6,498 nt of DNA from Ruminococcaceae bacterium UBA5904 (GTDB lineage Bacteria > Bacillota > Clostridia > Oscillospirales > Acutalibacteraceae), in contig DJEG01000046.1 in assembly GCA_002431305.1 (NCBI GenBank), positions 997 to 7,494 on the forward strand, given 5' to 3'. Each line of letters opens with the position of its first letter. Positions within the stretch are counted from its first letter, which is position 1. Positions 1-6,379 of the stretch are shown one piece after another. Below the pieces are notes generated by a model. That model had not been told where the DNA came from. It saw nothing but the letters and a program-made list of their open reading frames with translations, and did not search any database. The position numbers and the translations under genes were made by a program.

Positions 1-623
1 ACGTTTTCGGCTGCGCGAGCTGTTCGATTCCGATTCTTCACTCCGATTCGGATAAAATCGCGTGGAATATATGGTGTATAGATTCAAACGACTACATAAG
101 ACAGCCCGATTATTCCCGTCCCGTCGATCTCGGTTACGACTATGTTCACGAGGATCAGATTGCATGGAGAGAGCGCGTATATAATAAATTAAAAGAACAA
201 AACGGCGGAAAAACCGTCCCTTCGCTCTTATTCCAGCACATCCCGCTTTTACAGCTTTACGACCTGTTTGAGGAAATTGAATCCGACGAGCCGGGCGCGA
301 TAAAACAGTTCGGAAAATATTACAGAGTTCCCTCCTCTGCTTTTGTTTCGGGAGCATTGAGAGAAGCCCCATGTCCTACGCCCGAACGCAGAGACGAATT
401 TGAAAGCTGGGTTAAAACGGGCGATATCGCCGCCGCGTTTTTCGGTCACGACCACCCCAACGACTTCACCGCGAGAATAAACGGAATCGACCTCGTTCAG
501 ACCATGGGCGTAAGATACTACGCCGACGCGAAAACCCAGGGAGGCAGACTCATAGTCATAGACGAAAACGAACCCGGCGAATACGAGACAACATCGTATC
601 AGATTGATAGACTGCCGGAATAA
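1..623 (+). CDS. Calcineurin-like metallophosphoesterase, Dcr2-like; 5'-truncated by window edge
   Basis: This is the C-terminal 206 residues of a predicted cytoplasmic metal-dependent phosphoesterase. The reading frame begins at base 3 and ends with TAA at 621-623. The visible part aligns with residues 153-361 of the next gene at roughly 70 % amino-acid identity by hand count, so about 150 N-terminal residues lie outside the window, including the DxH, GDN and GNHD metal motifs. Two of the family's metal-binding motifs remain visible: the histidine in LLFQHIPLL and the FFGHDH block near the C-terminus. The pattern recalls the Dcr2-type branch of the calcineurin-like superfamily (seen in yeast Dcr2 and related bacterial proteins); that placement is from memory of motifs, not a search. 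The natural substrate is unknown. The end lies 19 bases before the next start, so the two are very probably co-transcribed. It is not a pseudogene as far as visible: the frame is open and conserved throughout. Confidence 0.9.
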   Translation, partial: VFGCASCSIPILHSDSDKIAWNIWCIDSNDYIRQPDYSRPVDLGYDYVHEDQIAWRERVYNKLKEQNGGKTVPSLLFQHIPLLQLYDLFEEIESDEPGAIKQFGKYYRVPSSAFVSGALREAPCPTPERRDEFESWVKTGDIAAAFFGHDHPNDFTARINGIDLVQTMGVRYYADAKTQGGRLIVIDENEPGEYETTSYQIDRLPE

Positions 624-629
624 TATAAC

Positions 630-635
630 GGAGGA
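630..635 (+). promoter_or_regulatory. Ribosome binding site of second metallophosphoesterase
   Basis: GGAGGA lies eight to nine bases before the ATG at 643, inside the 19-base gap after the first phosphoesterase. It decides the start in favour of 643 over the in-frame ATG at 604. Confidence 0.85.
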
Positions 636-642
636 CATTAAA

Positions 643-1728
643 ATGTCAACAGGATTACCTACTGCTCACAGACATATAAAAGACAACCAAAAACCGCTCC
701 GTTTCAATTCGGACGGAAAATTCAGGATTCTTCACCTTACCGATATTCACGAGGTAGACCCTGCAATGGACGACGACGAAGATCCGGAAATTCCTAAAAG
801 AAGAAGCGAAGAAACCGTAAACGTCATAAAAAGATGCGTCGAGCTGGCAAAGCCCGATCTCGTCGTTTTCGGCGGTGATAACATAAGCGGTTACTGGGAA
901 GAATTTACGTACGAATACATGCGCGCGACGATAAAAAAAATCATAGCCCCCATTGCGGAGAAGAATATTCCCCTTGCGATAGTTTTCGGAAATCACGACG
1001 CGGAGAGCGCGTACATGAACCCGTTTATGCAAAGGGAAAATCAAATCTGTGTTTACAGCGAGTACGATAATTTCAGAAGTTCAATGAACGACGAAGACGT
1101 TTTCGGCTGCGCGAACTGCTCACTGACTGTTCTTCATTCGGATTCGGATAAAATCGCGTGGAACATATGGTGCGTCGATTCAAACGACTATATAAGACAG
1201 CCCGATTACTCCCGCCCCGCCGACCTCGGCTACGACTACGTTCACGAAGATCAGATTGCATGGCGCGAGCGAACGGCACTTAAATTAAGAGAGCAAAACG
1301 GCGGAAAGAACGTTCCGTCGATACTGTTTCAGCACATCCCCGTTTTACAGGAATACGACCGTTTTGAAGAGGTTTCAAAAGGAACCGACGGCGCGTTTGA
1401 AAAGAACGGAAAGTATTTTAAAATACCCGACGGCGTTTTTTCGTCCGGAAGTCTCAATGAAGCTCCCTGTCCGACAAACGAACGCAGGGACGAATTCGAA
1501 AGCTGGGTCAGAACAGGTGATATCGTTGCTGCATTTTTCGGTCACGACCACGTAAACGATTTTACCGAAAATGTCGAGGGCATCGACCTTGTTCAGACGA
1601 TAGGCGCGGGCTACCATACGTACGGAGACGCGCGCGGCGGCAGACTTATAATTCTTGACGAAAACATACCGGACAGCTACGAAACCGAAATTTACCGCAT
1701 AGACAGAATCACCGACGGAGAAATATAA
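643..1728 (+). CDS. Calcineurin-like metallophosphoesterase, Dcr2-like (second tandem paralogue)
   Basis: A complete 361-residue metal-dependent phosphoesterase. All superfamily motifs are present in order: LTDIHE (D34, H36), FGGDNISG (D79), FGNHDAE (N117, H118, D119), FQHIPV (H231) and FFGHDH (H301, H303). Together these would hold a two-metal centre that hydrolyses phosphomono- or diesters. There is no signal peptide or membrane segment, so it is expected to be cytoplasmic. ATG at 643 was chosen because GGAGGA (630-635) sits eight bases upstream; an in-frame ATG at 604 overlaps the preceding gene, has no ribosome binding site and adds 13 residues lying before the paralogue's stop. The substrate cannot be read from the sequence; a phosphorylated metabolite is reasonable given the oxidoreductase that follows. 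The gene duplicates its upstream neighbour, with the core motifs kept and a variable stretch around residues 244-272. Family assignment is secure; the Dcr2-like subgroup is less so. Confidence 0.93.
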   Translation: MSTGLPTAHRHIKDNQKPLRFNSDGKFRILHLTDIHEVDPAMDDDEDPEIPKRRSEETVNVIKRCVELAKPDLVVFGGDNISGYWEEFTYEYMRATIKKIIAPIAEKNIPLAIVFGNHDAESAYMNPFMQRENQICVYSEYDNFRSSMNDEDVFGCANCSLTVLHSDSDKIAWNIWCVDSNDYIRQPDYSRPADLGYDYVHEDQIAWRERTALKLREQNGGKNVPSILFQHIPVLQEYDRFEEVSKGTDGAFEKNGKYFKIPDGVFSSGSLNEAPCPTNERRDEFESWVRTGDIVAAFFGHDHVNDFTENVEGIDLVQTIGAGYHTYGDARGGRLIILDENIPDSYETEIYRIDRITDGEI

Positions 1729-1776
1729 ATTTAAACACATACAAAAACGTATAACATTTATCGTTTTTAATATATC

Positions 1777-1796
1777 AAAAGGAGCGAATTAAATTG
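1777..1796 (+). promoter_or_regulatory. Ribosome binding site and TTG start of the oxidoreductase
   Basis: AAAAGGAG at 1777-1784, nine bases before the TTG at 1794-1796. The strong Shine-Dalgarno match supports a non-ATG start, which may moderate translation relative to the upstream genes. Confidence 0.8.
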
Positions 1797-2864
1797 AAAG
1801 ATAAAATCAAAGTTGCAATTATAGGCTGCGGAAATATCGCAAATTCCGCGCACATTCCCGCATACATGGCTTCGGACAACGCTGAAATCAAGTATTTCTG
1901 CGATATTCTCCATGACCGCGCGGATAAGGCAGTAGAAAAATACGGATGCGGTAAAGCGGTTTACGACTATCATGAAATTCTCGACGACCCCGAGCTTGAC
2001 GCTGTTTCCGTATGTACACACAACGATTTTCATTCGATTATTTCTATCGACTTTATGCGCCACGGAAAGGACGTTCTGTGCGAAAAACCCGCCGCGAGGA
2101 TACTCTCCGAAGCTCTCGAAATGGAAAAGGTTTCGTACGAAACAGGCAAGTCGCTTTCAATCGGCGTATGCAACCGTTATGCAAATTCTGTAAACCGCAT
2201 TAAGAAAATGATAGCAGACGGCATGCTCGGCGAAATTTATCACGTTTACGCTTCATTCAGAGCGTACCGTTCGATTCCCGGACTCGGCGGAGACTTTACG
2301 ACTAAAGCCGTTTCGGGCGGAGGAACGCTTATAGACTGGGGCGTTCACTATCTCGACCTTATCATGTATTGCTTAAACGACCCCAAGGTTCTCTCCTGTG
2401 ACGGCGAGGCGTTCTGCAAGCTCGGCAAAGACATGAAGAACTACGTAACGACCTCAATGTGGGCAAAAGATTCGTCGGACATTGAACACGGAACATACGA
2501 CGTTGACGATTCTGTTGTCGGAATAGTAAGAACCGACGGCGCGGTAATCAGCTTTAACGGCGCGTGGGCGCAGAATATCGGAGTCGATGAGGAAAAATAT
2601 ATCGACTTCATGGGCACAAAGGGCGGAATCCGCCTCATGTACTGCGGTAACTTCACGTATTACACAAACAAGGACGGCGCACTTTACGAGGTTACGCCTA
2701 CGTATGAGATGAACGATATGCACCGCGACGAGGTTCTCGACTTTATAGAAGCAGTACGCGATGGCAGAAGAACGAGAAACGACATCAAATACGCTGTAGG
2801 AACGTCGAAAATCATGCAGGCACTCTACGATTCTTCGGATAAACATTCGGAGTTTAAATTCTAA
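1794..2864 (+). CDS. Gfo/Idh/MocA-family NAD(P)-dependent oxidoreductase
   Basis: A complete 356-residue dehydrogenase of the Gfo/Idh/MocA family, whose members oxidise or reduce sugars, inositols and their derivatives in the cytoplasm. The N-terminal Rossmann fold shows GCGNIA (residues 11-16); an acidic residue at the end of the second strand (D37 in FCDI) favours NAD(H) over NADP(H), an inference. The family's CEKP motif follows (catalytic-site K98), then the C-terminal domain signature GGGTLIDWGVHYLDL with D181 and H185, the usual acid/base pair. The start is TTG at 1794, placed by AAAAGGAG (1777-1784) nine bases upstream and by the immediate start of the first beta strand; no better ATG exists. 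Length is normal for the family. It follows the tandem phosphoesterases by 65 bases and precedes a terminator, so it is probably the last gene of that operon. Substrate cannot be predicted. Confidence 0.94.
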   Translation: MKDKIKVAIIGCGNIANSAHIPAYMASDNAEIKYFCDILHDRADKAVEKYGCGKAVYDYHEILDDPELDAVSVCTHNDFHSIISIDFMRHGKDVLCEKPAARILSEALEMEKVSYETGKSLSIGVCNRYANSVNRIKKMIADGMLGEIYHVYASFRAYRSIPGLGGDFTTKAVSGGGTLIDWGVHYLDLIMYCLNDPKVLSCDGEAFCKLGKDMKNYVTTSMWAKDSSDIEHGTYDVDDSVVGIVRTDGAVISFNGAWAQNIGVDEEKYIDFMGTKGGIRLMYCGNFTYYTNKDGALYEVTPTYEMNDMHRDEVLDFIEAVRDGRRTRNDIKYAVGTSKIMQALYDSSDKHSEFKF

Positions 2865-2875
2865 AATAAATATAT

Positions 2876-2914
2876 AAAATCGGCTCCGCTCTCTCAATGA
2901 GGGCGGAGCATTTT
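2876..2914. terminator. Intrinsic terminator between convergent genes, probably bidirectional
   Basis: The arms GCTCCGCTCTC (2883-2893) and GAGGGCGGAGC (2899-2909) pair over 11 positions with one G-U, around a five-base loop. ATTTT follows on the plus strand and AAAAT precedes at 2876-2880, giving a short T tract on either strand. It lies 12 bases after the oxidoreductase stop on the plus strand and just past the lipoprotein stop (2930) on the minus strand, so it probably ends both units. The T tracts are short (four). Confidence 0.8.
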
Positions 2915-2929
2915 CATACTATTCTTTAC

Positions 2930-3277
2930 TTATTTCGTTTTTATTTCTACGAGAACCGCGTCTTTCACATCAAAATAATCGTCAGTATTATTTCCGAGAC
3001 CCGCCGATTTCCACGCCTGACCGAACGAAATATTCTTTATATTGCTTAAATATACAAACGTCGAGTTAACATCGGAGTTCGGTATCTTACCCGAAATCTC
3101 CAGCTTATATTTATACGTATAACCGTCCGATGTATAAGTACCGTCGGCGTTTTTAATGTAACTTGTATAGGCGGTAGAATAAATTTCCGTCTCATTCGAA
3201 CCGTCACCGCGGACGTTGCATCCGGCGAAACCGAATATACACACAACCGCCAATAACAAAAATACAAGTCTTTTCAT
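2930..3277 (-). CDS. Small putative lipoprotein of unknown function
   Basis: Encodes 115 residues. The N-terminus has two basic residues (K2, R3), a hydrophobic stretch LVFLLLAVVCIFGF, and the lipobox-like F-A-G-C with the lipidated cysteine at position 20, so the mature ~96-residue protein should be anchored to the outer face of the membrane. Phe at the -3 position is a less common but tolerated lipobox residue. The mature part is hydrophilic, rich in Tyr, Asn, Asp, Thr and Ser and probably beta-rich; I recognise no domain. ATG at 3275-3277 was chosen because GGAGGG (3287-3292, minus) lies nine bases upstream and the signal peptide starts exactly there; the frame extends upstream to 3346 but that would put 23 extra residues before the signal sequence. 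A terminator separates it from the large secreted protein upstream on the same strand, and it seems to have its own promoter. Confidence 0.82.
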   Translation of the reverse strand: MKRLVFLLLAVVCIFGFAGCNVRGDGSNETEIYSTAYTSYIKNADGTYTSDGYTYKYKLEISGKIPNSDVNSTFVYLSNIKNISFGQAWKSAGLGNNTDDYFDVKDAVLVEIKTK

Positions 3278-3286
3278 ATCAGTCAA

Positions 3287-3292
3287 CCCTCC
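3287..3292 (-). promoter_or_regulatory. Ribosome binding site of the lipoprotein gene
   Basis: GGAGGG on the minus strand, nine bases before the ATG at 3277. It rules out the longer upstream start at 3346. Confidence 0.8.
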
Positions 3293-3313
3293 GCATAATT
3301 CTGTTATATAATG

Positions 3314-3342
3314 ATAATAACATTTATCCGCACCGTTTTTAA
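3314..3342 (-). promoter_or_regulatory. Candidate promoter of the lipoprotein gene (extended -10)
   Basis: On the minus strand, TTAAAA (3337-3342) and TATTAT (3314-3319) are 17 bases apart, and the -10 is preceded by TG (TGtTATTAT), an extended -10 arrangement that compensates for a weak -35. Transcription would begin near 3307, leaving about 30 bases of leader that hold the ribosome binding site. The position immediately after the preceding terminator makes an independent promoter likely. Confidence 0.45.
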
Positions 3343-3348
3343 GCAAAC

Positions 3349-3381
3349 AAAAACCCCCGCGCTTCTTTATGAAACACGGGG
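3349..3381 (-). terminator. Intrinsic terminator of the large secreted-protein gene
   Basis: On the minus strand CCCCGTGTTTC pairs with GAAGCGCGGGG (plus positions 3371-3381 and 3355-3365; 11 pairs, two of them G-U) around the loop ATAAA. One further G and then TTTTT follow. It begins 21 bases after the stop codon at 3402-3404 and precedes the lipoprotein promoter, so it separates the two minus-strand units. Confidence 0.9.
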
Positions 3382-3401
3382 ATTATGTTTTACATATAAT
3401 G

Positions 3402-6059
3402 TTATTTAACTATCTTGAACGAACGCTCAATAGGCATTGCCTGATAGTTACCGCCGACGGTTACAACCGTTACGGAGTAACGTCCGGGCTCGGTGGGAGG
3501 AGTGGTCGTGCTCGAATAGCGTTTCCACTTGCTCGTAAAGCCTGTGTAAAGGTACTTAACGTTGCTCTGCGAGATAGTTACGTCGCCGTCATAGGAAAGT
3601 GTAGCCTTGAAATCAAACGCCGCTGCTTCTTCAACGGTAAGTTTTTTATTCTCGGGCATCTCCTGGTTCCATGTAAGGTTAACGCCTTTAAGTCTCATTC
3701 TGATGAGAAGTGCGCCTACACCTACGCCGGTCTCATAGTTCTTATTATCCGTAACTGCGATAACAGTGTAGAGACCTGCTCTCGTAGGAACATTAAACGT
3801 AACTCTTACATTGTCAGCAACATCGGGAAGCTTATTGATACCCTCAAGTATCTGACCAAGCGTACCTGTGTCTATACGGAGTTTTTCGAGAACTTCGAGA
3901 AGCTCGCTTGTGTTAAAGAACTCCTTAAGCTCGCCGACGGTCATGCCGTCCTTGGTCATCTGAGTGAACGATTTTCCGTAGAGTTTTTCAACGATGGGAT
4001 CAAGTATTTTAAGAACTGCACTGTTCGTAAACTTTGCGGGAAGCAGAAGATTTACGGTAAGCTCCATATCGCTGTTAAGTCCGCCGAAAATAGTATAAAT
4101 ATCGAATTTATCGGCAGGATCGGTAGTAACGAAATTCTCGGGAAGAGAATCGTTTGCGAATATACTTGCCGACTTAACCTTAACCGTAACGGGAGCCTTT
4201 GCAACGGAGAGATTTCCCTCTGAGGCAGCCGACGGTCTGTAATCCTCATTACCCTTAAAGGAAATACGGATCTGCTGTTCGCCCGCGCCCATCTGAGGAT
4301 AGGTAAGATAATTTACGGTACCGCCCTCAATGGGAGCCCACTGCATTACTCCGCCGTCGATTTCGTCATTTATAACGTTCGAAGCATAGTAAACCATTGT
4401 AAAGTCGTCAACAGTAAGAGTATCCTTTGAGGGAAGCTCACTGTTCTCCCAGTCTACGAGAGTATCTAGAATAGCCTGCTTCATAACCGACGCGTCCATA
4501 TTATATACGAACGACGCACCTTCAAGGCATACTATATTACTCTGAATACGGTTATCAACTGTCGTAACCGTAACTTCAACGCTGAACGGCTTATAAAGCG
4601 TGTTACCGCCCCACGAAATCTGAACAGTCCATTCTCCGGGACCGAACTTTGTAAATGTACTCGTCCAGTCGGAGGTATCAAGAGGCTGCCAGTTCTTTAA
4701 TATATCCGTACCGGCGTTATACTTAATAGTAACATCGTCAGCCGTAAGTCCCTCGGGATCTGTCGAAGCAACAACCGCGTCAAAAATTGCCTTTTTCGTT
4801 GCTTCATAATTATAAGACTGATCCTTATTGAACTTCATGCCGACTTCATACGGAGCCTCGTTAAGAGTTACAGATGATTGGATACGTCCCTCAACGTTTA
4901 CGGTAACCTCAACGCTCACGCCGGCATTCTCTCTGTCGCCTGCATACGTAATACGAAGTTTCTGCTCGCCCTCGCCGATGCCGGGGTAAACGAGACCGTT
5001 TACCTTACCGCCTGAAAGAGATACCCAGTTTTTACCAAAATCCTTAACCGCACCGGTAGTGGGAGTCGCGTAGTATTCAACCGTAAGGTCATCCGCGGTA
5101 AGACCGGCCGGCTCGCTTGAAGCAAGATCGACTACCTTTTCAAATACAGATTTTTCAACAGCCGAATAATCTACCGAAAGATCGTCGTTATATATAAGTT
5201 TTAAAGACGGAGCGTCTTTTATTGCGATAACGGAAGTATTCTTGCCGATATCAATGTTGATTTCGGCCTCTGCGGACGAAGCGTAATACGTGTCATTGCC
5301 CGAATACTCAACCTTAATCTTCTGCGTGCCGACGCCGATAGCGGGATATTCGAGAAGATTAACCTTACCGCCCGCGATATCGACCCACTCCTTGCCGAGA
5401 GAACCGAGGTCGCCCGACTTTGCCGAAGCGTAGTAAGAAATCTTAACGTCGTTTAAAGTAAGAGCCGGAGTCGAATCAACAACGAGAGCGTCAAAAATAT
5501 TCTGACGAACTGCGTCGTAATTTACGCTCGCGTCCTCATTATAAACAAGTTTTGCCGTTGCGCCGGAAGCGAGAGATATACCCGACGAAAGCTTTGCGGC
5601 TTTTGTAAGAGTAACCTCAGAAGACGAGCCTTTAAGACGAATTTTATAAGTTCCGTCCGAGCTGTCCGCAAGCGCGGGATGAGTGTATTTAGTCGTTAAA
5701 AGTCCGATCTTTTTTGAGCTTGTAAAACCGAAAATACTTCCCCATGCGTCGTTTTTAAGAAGTCCGTTTTTGCCCGTGCAGTAATACTCCCATTCAAGTC
5801 CCTGCAAATCGACGCCCGAAGCGTTCGAAACAAGAGCCTCGCCGAGAAGTCTTTTTACCGTTTCGGCATCCGCGCCCGACGGAATAACCGCCGTGCCGTC
5901 CTTAACCACAGCGTTTGACGTCGAATACGAAATAACCGCGGATGAAGACGCCGACGACTTTTTAAACGATAAAGCCGACGAACTTACAACCGCAGGCTGG
6001 GCAAGCAACGCGGCGACGAGCGTAACGCTCAGCGCCTTTTTAACAATTTTGCTTTCCAT
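3402..6059 (-). CDS. Large secreted multi-repeat protein with Ig-like/beta-rich domains
   Basis: An 885-residue exported protein. Residues 1-29 form a signal peptide (K4, K7, K8; hydrophobic core LSVTLVAALLA; likely cleavage after A29). A Ser-rich linker follows, then five tandem copies of a ~115-residue unit (residues about 46-154, 155-271, 272-390, 391-502, 503-620; the first is most divergent). Residues 621-790 begin like MBG/YDG-type bacterial Ig-like domains (APVTVKVK) and end like one (AGLYTVIAVTDNKNYETG), but contain a helical stretch at about 672-750. Residues 791-885 form a last beta domain ending PGRYSVTVVTVGGNYQ. No LPXTG, SLH, membrane anchor or catalytic motif is visible, so a released or non-covalently held surface/adhesive role is the best inference. 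ATG at 6059 is supported by AGGGG (6066-6070) six bases upstream. A strong promoter and terminator flank it as a single-gene unit. Confidence 0.93.
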   Translation of the reverse strand: MESKIVKKALSVTLVAALLAQPAVVSSSALSFKKSSASSSAVISYSTSNAVVKDGTAVIPSGADAETVKRLLGEALVSNASGVDLQGLEWEYYCTGKNGLLKNDAWGSIFGFTSSKKIGLLTTKYTHPALADSSDGTYKIRLKGSSSEVTLTKAAKLSSGISLASGATAKLVYNEDASVNYDAVRQNIFDALVVDSTPALTLNDVKISYYASAKSGDLGSLGKEWVDIAGGKVNLLEYPAIGVGTQKIKVEYSGNDTYYASSAEAEINIDIGKNTSVIAIKDAPSLKLIYNDDLSVDYSAVEKSVFEKVVDLASSEPAGLTADDLTVEYYATPTTGAVKDFGKNWVSLSGGKVNGLVYPGIGEGEQKLRITYAGDRENAGVSVEVTVNVEGRIQSSVTLNEAPYEVGMKFNKDQSYNYEATKKAIFDAVVASTDPEGLTADDVTIKYNAGTDILKNWQPLDTSDWTSTFTKFGPGEWTVQISWGGNTLYKPFSVEVTVTTVDNRIQSNIVCLEGASFVYNMDASVMKQAILDTLVDWENSELPSKDTLTVDDFTMVYYASNVINDEIDGGVMQWAPIEGGTVNYLTYPQMGAGEQQIRISFKGNEDYRPSAASEGNLSVAKAPVTVKVKSASIFANDSLPENFVTTDPADKFDIYTIFGGLNSDMELTVNLLLPAKFTNSAVLKILDPIVEKLYGKSFTQMTKDGMTVGELKEFFNTSELLEVLEKLRIDTGTLGQILEGINKLPDVADNVRVTFNVPTRAGLYTVIAVTDNKNYETGVGVGALLIRMRLKGVNLTWNQEMPENKKLTVEEAAAFDFKATLSYDGDVTISQSNVKYLYTGFTSKWKRYSSTTTPPTEPGRYSVTVVTVGGNYQAMPIERSFKIVK
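4200..5924 (-). repeat. Five tandem ~115-residue protein repeats within the secreted protein
   Basis: Units in protein order: 5598-5924, 5247-5597, 4890-5246, 4554-4889 and 4200-4553. The shared pattern in units 2-5 is: hydrophobic strand then YN-D-SV-Y; a short helix with IFD/VFE and VV; LT-DD-T--YYA; an aromatic W with a small polar stretch and GGKVN-L-YP; G-GEQ-I-I-Y-GN; and a final V-V-V strand. Unit 4 has lost the second Tyr of YYA and the GGKVN segment (TSTFTKFGPGEW instead); unit 1 keeps only EYYC, the W and a degenerate end. The last third of each unit resembles bacterial Ig-like repeats. Boundaries are approximate (about 10 residues). Confidence 0.85.
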
Positions 6060-6128
6060 TTATTTCCCCTACCTTTTTTCAACGGATAATGAATTTATAA
6101 ATAAAAACACTCCGTTTTTTTCTATTAA

Positions 6129-6157
6129 ATATTACTACATTATGAACTCGCTGTCAA
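6129..6157 (-). promoter_or_regulatory. Sigma-A type promoter of the large secreted-protein gene
   Basis: On the minus strand TTGACA (6152-6157), a perfect -35, is followed after exactly 17 bases by TAATAT (6129-6134). Transcription would start near 6122, giving a leader of about 62 bases with AGGGG at 6066-6070. A near-consensus promoter suggests strong, mostly constitutive expression unless a regulator binds nearby. Confidence 0.82.
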
Positions 6158-6221
6158 TAAAAAAAAGCAAAATAAATATTATATTTTTTTATAAACTGTG
6201 AATGAAATATTACAAAATTCT

Positions 6222-6249
6222 TAAATGTAATTTTTTTGTATTACATTTA
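6222..6249. repeat. Perfect 10-bp inverted repeat with 8-base spacer (operator-like)
   Basis: TAAATGTAAT (6222-6231) and ATTACATTTA (6240-6249) are exact reverse complements separated by eight mostly T bases. The dyad lies 65 bases upstream of the -35 of the secreted-protein promoter and 81 bases upstream of the tRNA -35. It could be a regulator site or a cruciform/hairpin; the AT-rich background makes chance dyads more common, though 10 exact pairs including two G-C is notable. Confidence 0.5.
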
Positions 6250-6330
6250 TATATAAGGGACAGTATTTCGGTTTTTACGGCAAGCAAAACACAGATTTTT
6301 ATTTTTAATATAAAAATTTTATAAAAGTCC

Positions 6331-6359
6331 TTGACATTTCAAAACCTTTGTGATATCAT
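6331..6359 (+). promoter_or_regulatory. Promoter of the tRNA cluster, extended -10
   Basis: TTGACA (6331-6336) and TATCAT (6354-6359) with a 17-base spacer; TG at 6351-6352 makes an extended -10 (TGaTATCAT). Runs of A and T at about 6294-6327 directly upstream fit an UP element, common at stable RNA promoters. The start would be near 6366, about 14 bases before the tRNA. Confidence 0.85.
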
Positions 6360-6379
6360 ACTAAACGTTCCGAAGATAA

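Larger units (their letters stand above)
6060..6379. other. AT-rich divergent intergenic region
   Basis: A 320-base stretch without a gene between the secreted-protein start (minus) and the tRNA cluster (plus). From low to high coordinates it holds the AGGGG ribosome binding site (6066-6070), the leader and promoter of the secreted protein (6129-6157), a perfect inverted repeat (6222-6249), long A/T tracts (about 6294-6327) and the tRNA promoter (6331-6359). No convincing open reading frame lies in it; the plus frame that enters from 5893 is antisense to the signal-peptide region. Confidence 0.75.

Noticed and set aside
249..638. Minus-strand open frame of 129 codons opposite the first phosphoesterase
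   Set aside because: The plus frame is strongly conserved with its paralogue. Similar minus frames at 655-1044 and 1375-1740 lie opposite the second copy and merely mirror its codon pattern.
604..642. Upstream in-frame ATG for the second phosphoesterase
   Set aside because: It overlaps the end of the preceding gene and lacks a ribosome binding site, whereas ATG at 643 has GGAGGA at ideal distance.
1743..1768. Inverted repeat AAAAACG...CGTTTTT before the oxidoreductase
   Set aside because: Only seven pairs, two of them G-C, with a 12-base loop; too weak to call a terminator, and the T run is in the stem. At most a minor attenuator or chance.
3278..3346. Longer N-terminus for the lipoprotein
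   Set aside because: It would place 23 mostly polar residues before the signal peptide and read through the likely promoter and ribosome binding site.
3369..4223. Plus-strand open frame of 284 codons
   Set aside because: It is wholly antisense to the secreted-protein gene and the terminator hairpin, has no ribosome binding site, and its composition (many Cys, Arg, Asn) is that of a shadow frame.
5893..6201. Plus-strand open frame of 102 codons across the secreted-protein start
   Set aside because: It is antisense to the signal-peptide region and runs into AT-rich intergenic DNA containing the gene's promoter; its lysine/asparagine-rich tail reflects base composition.
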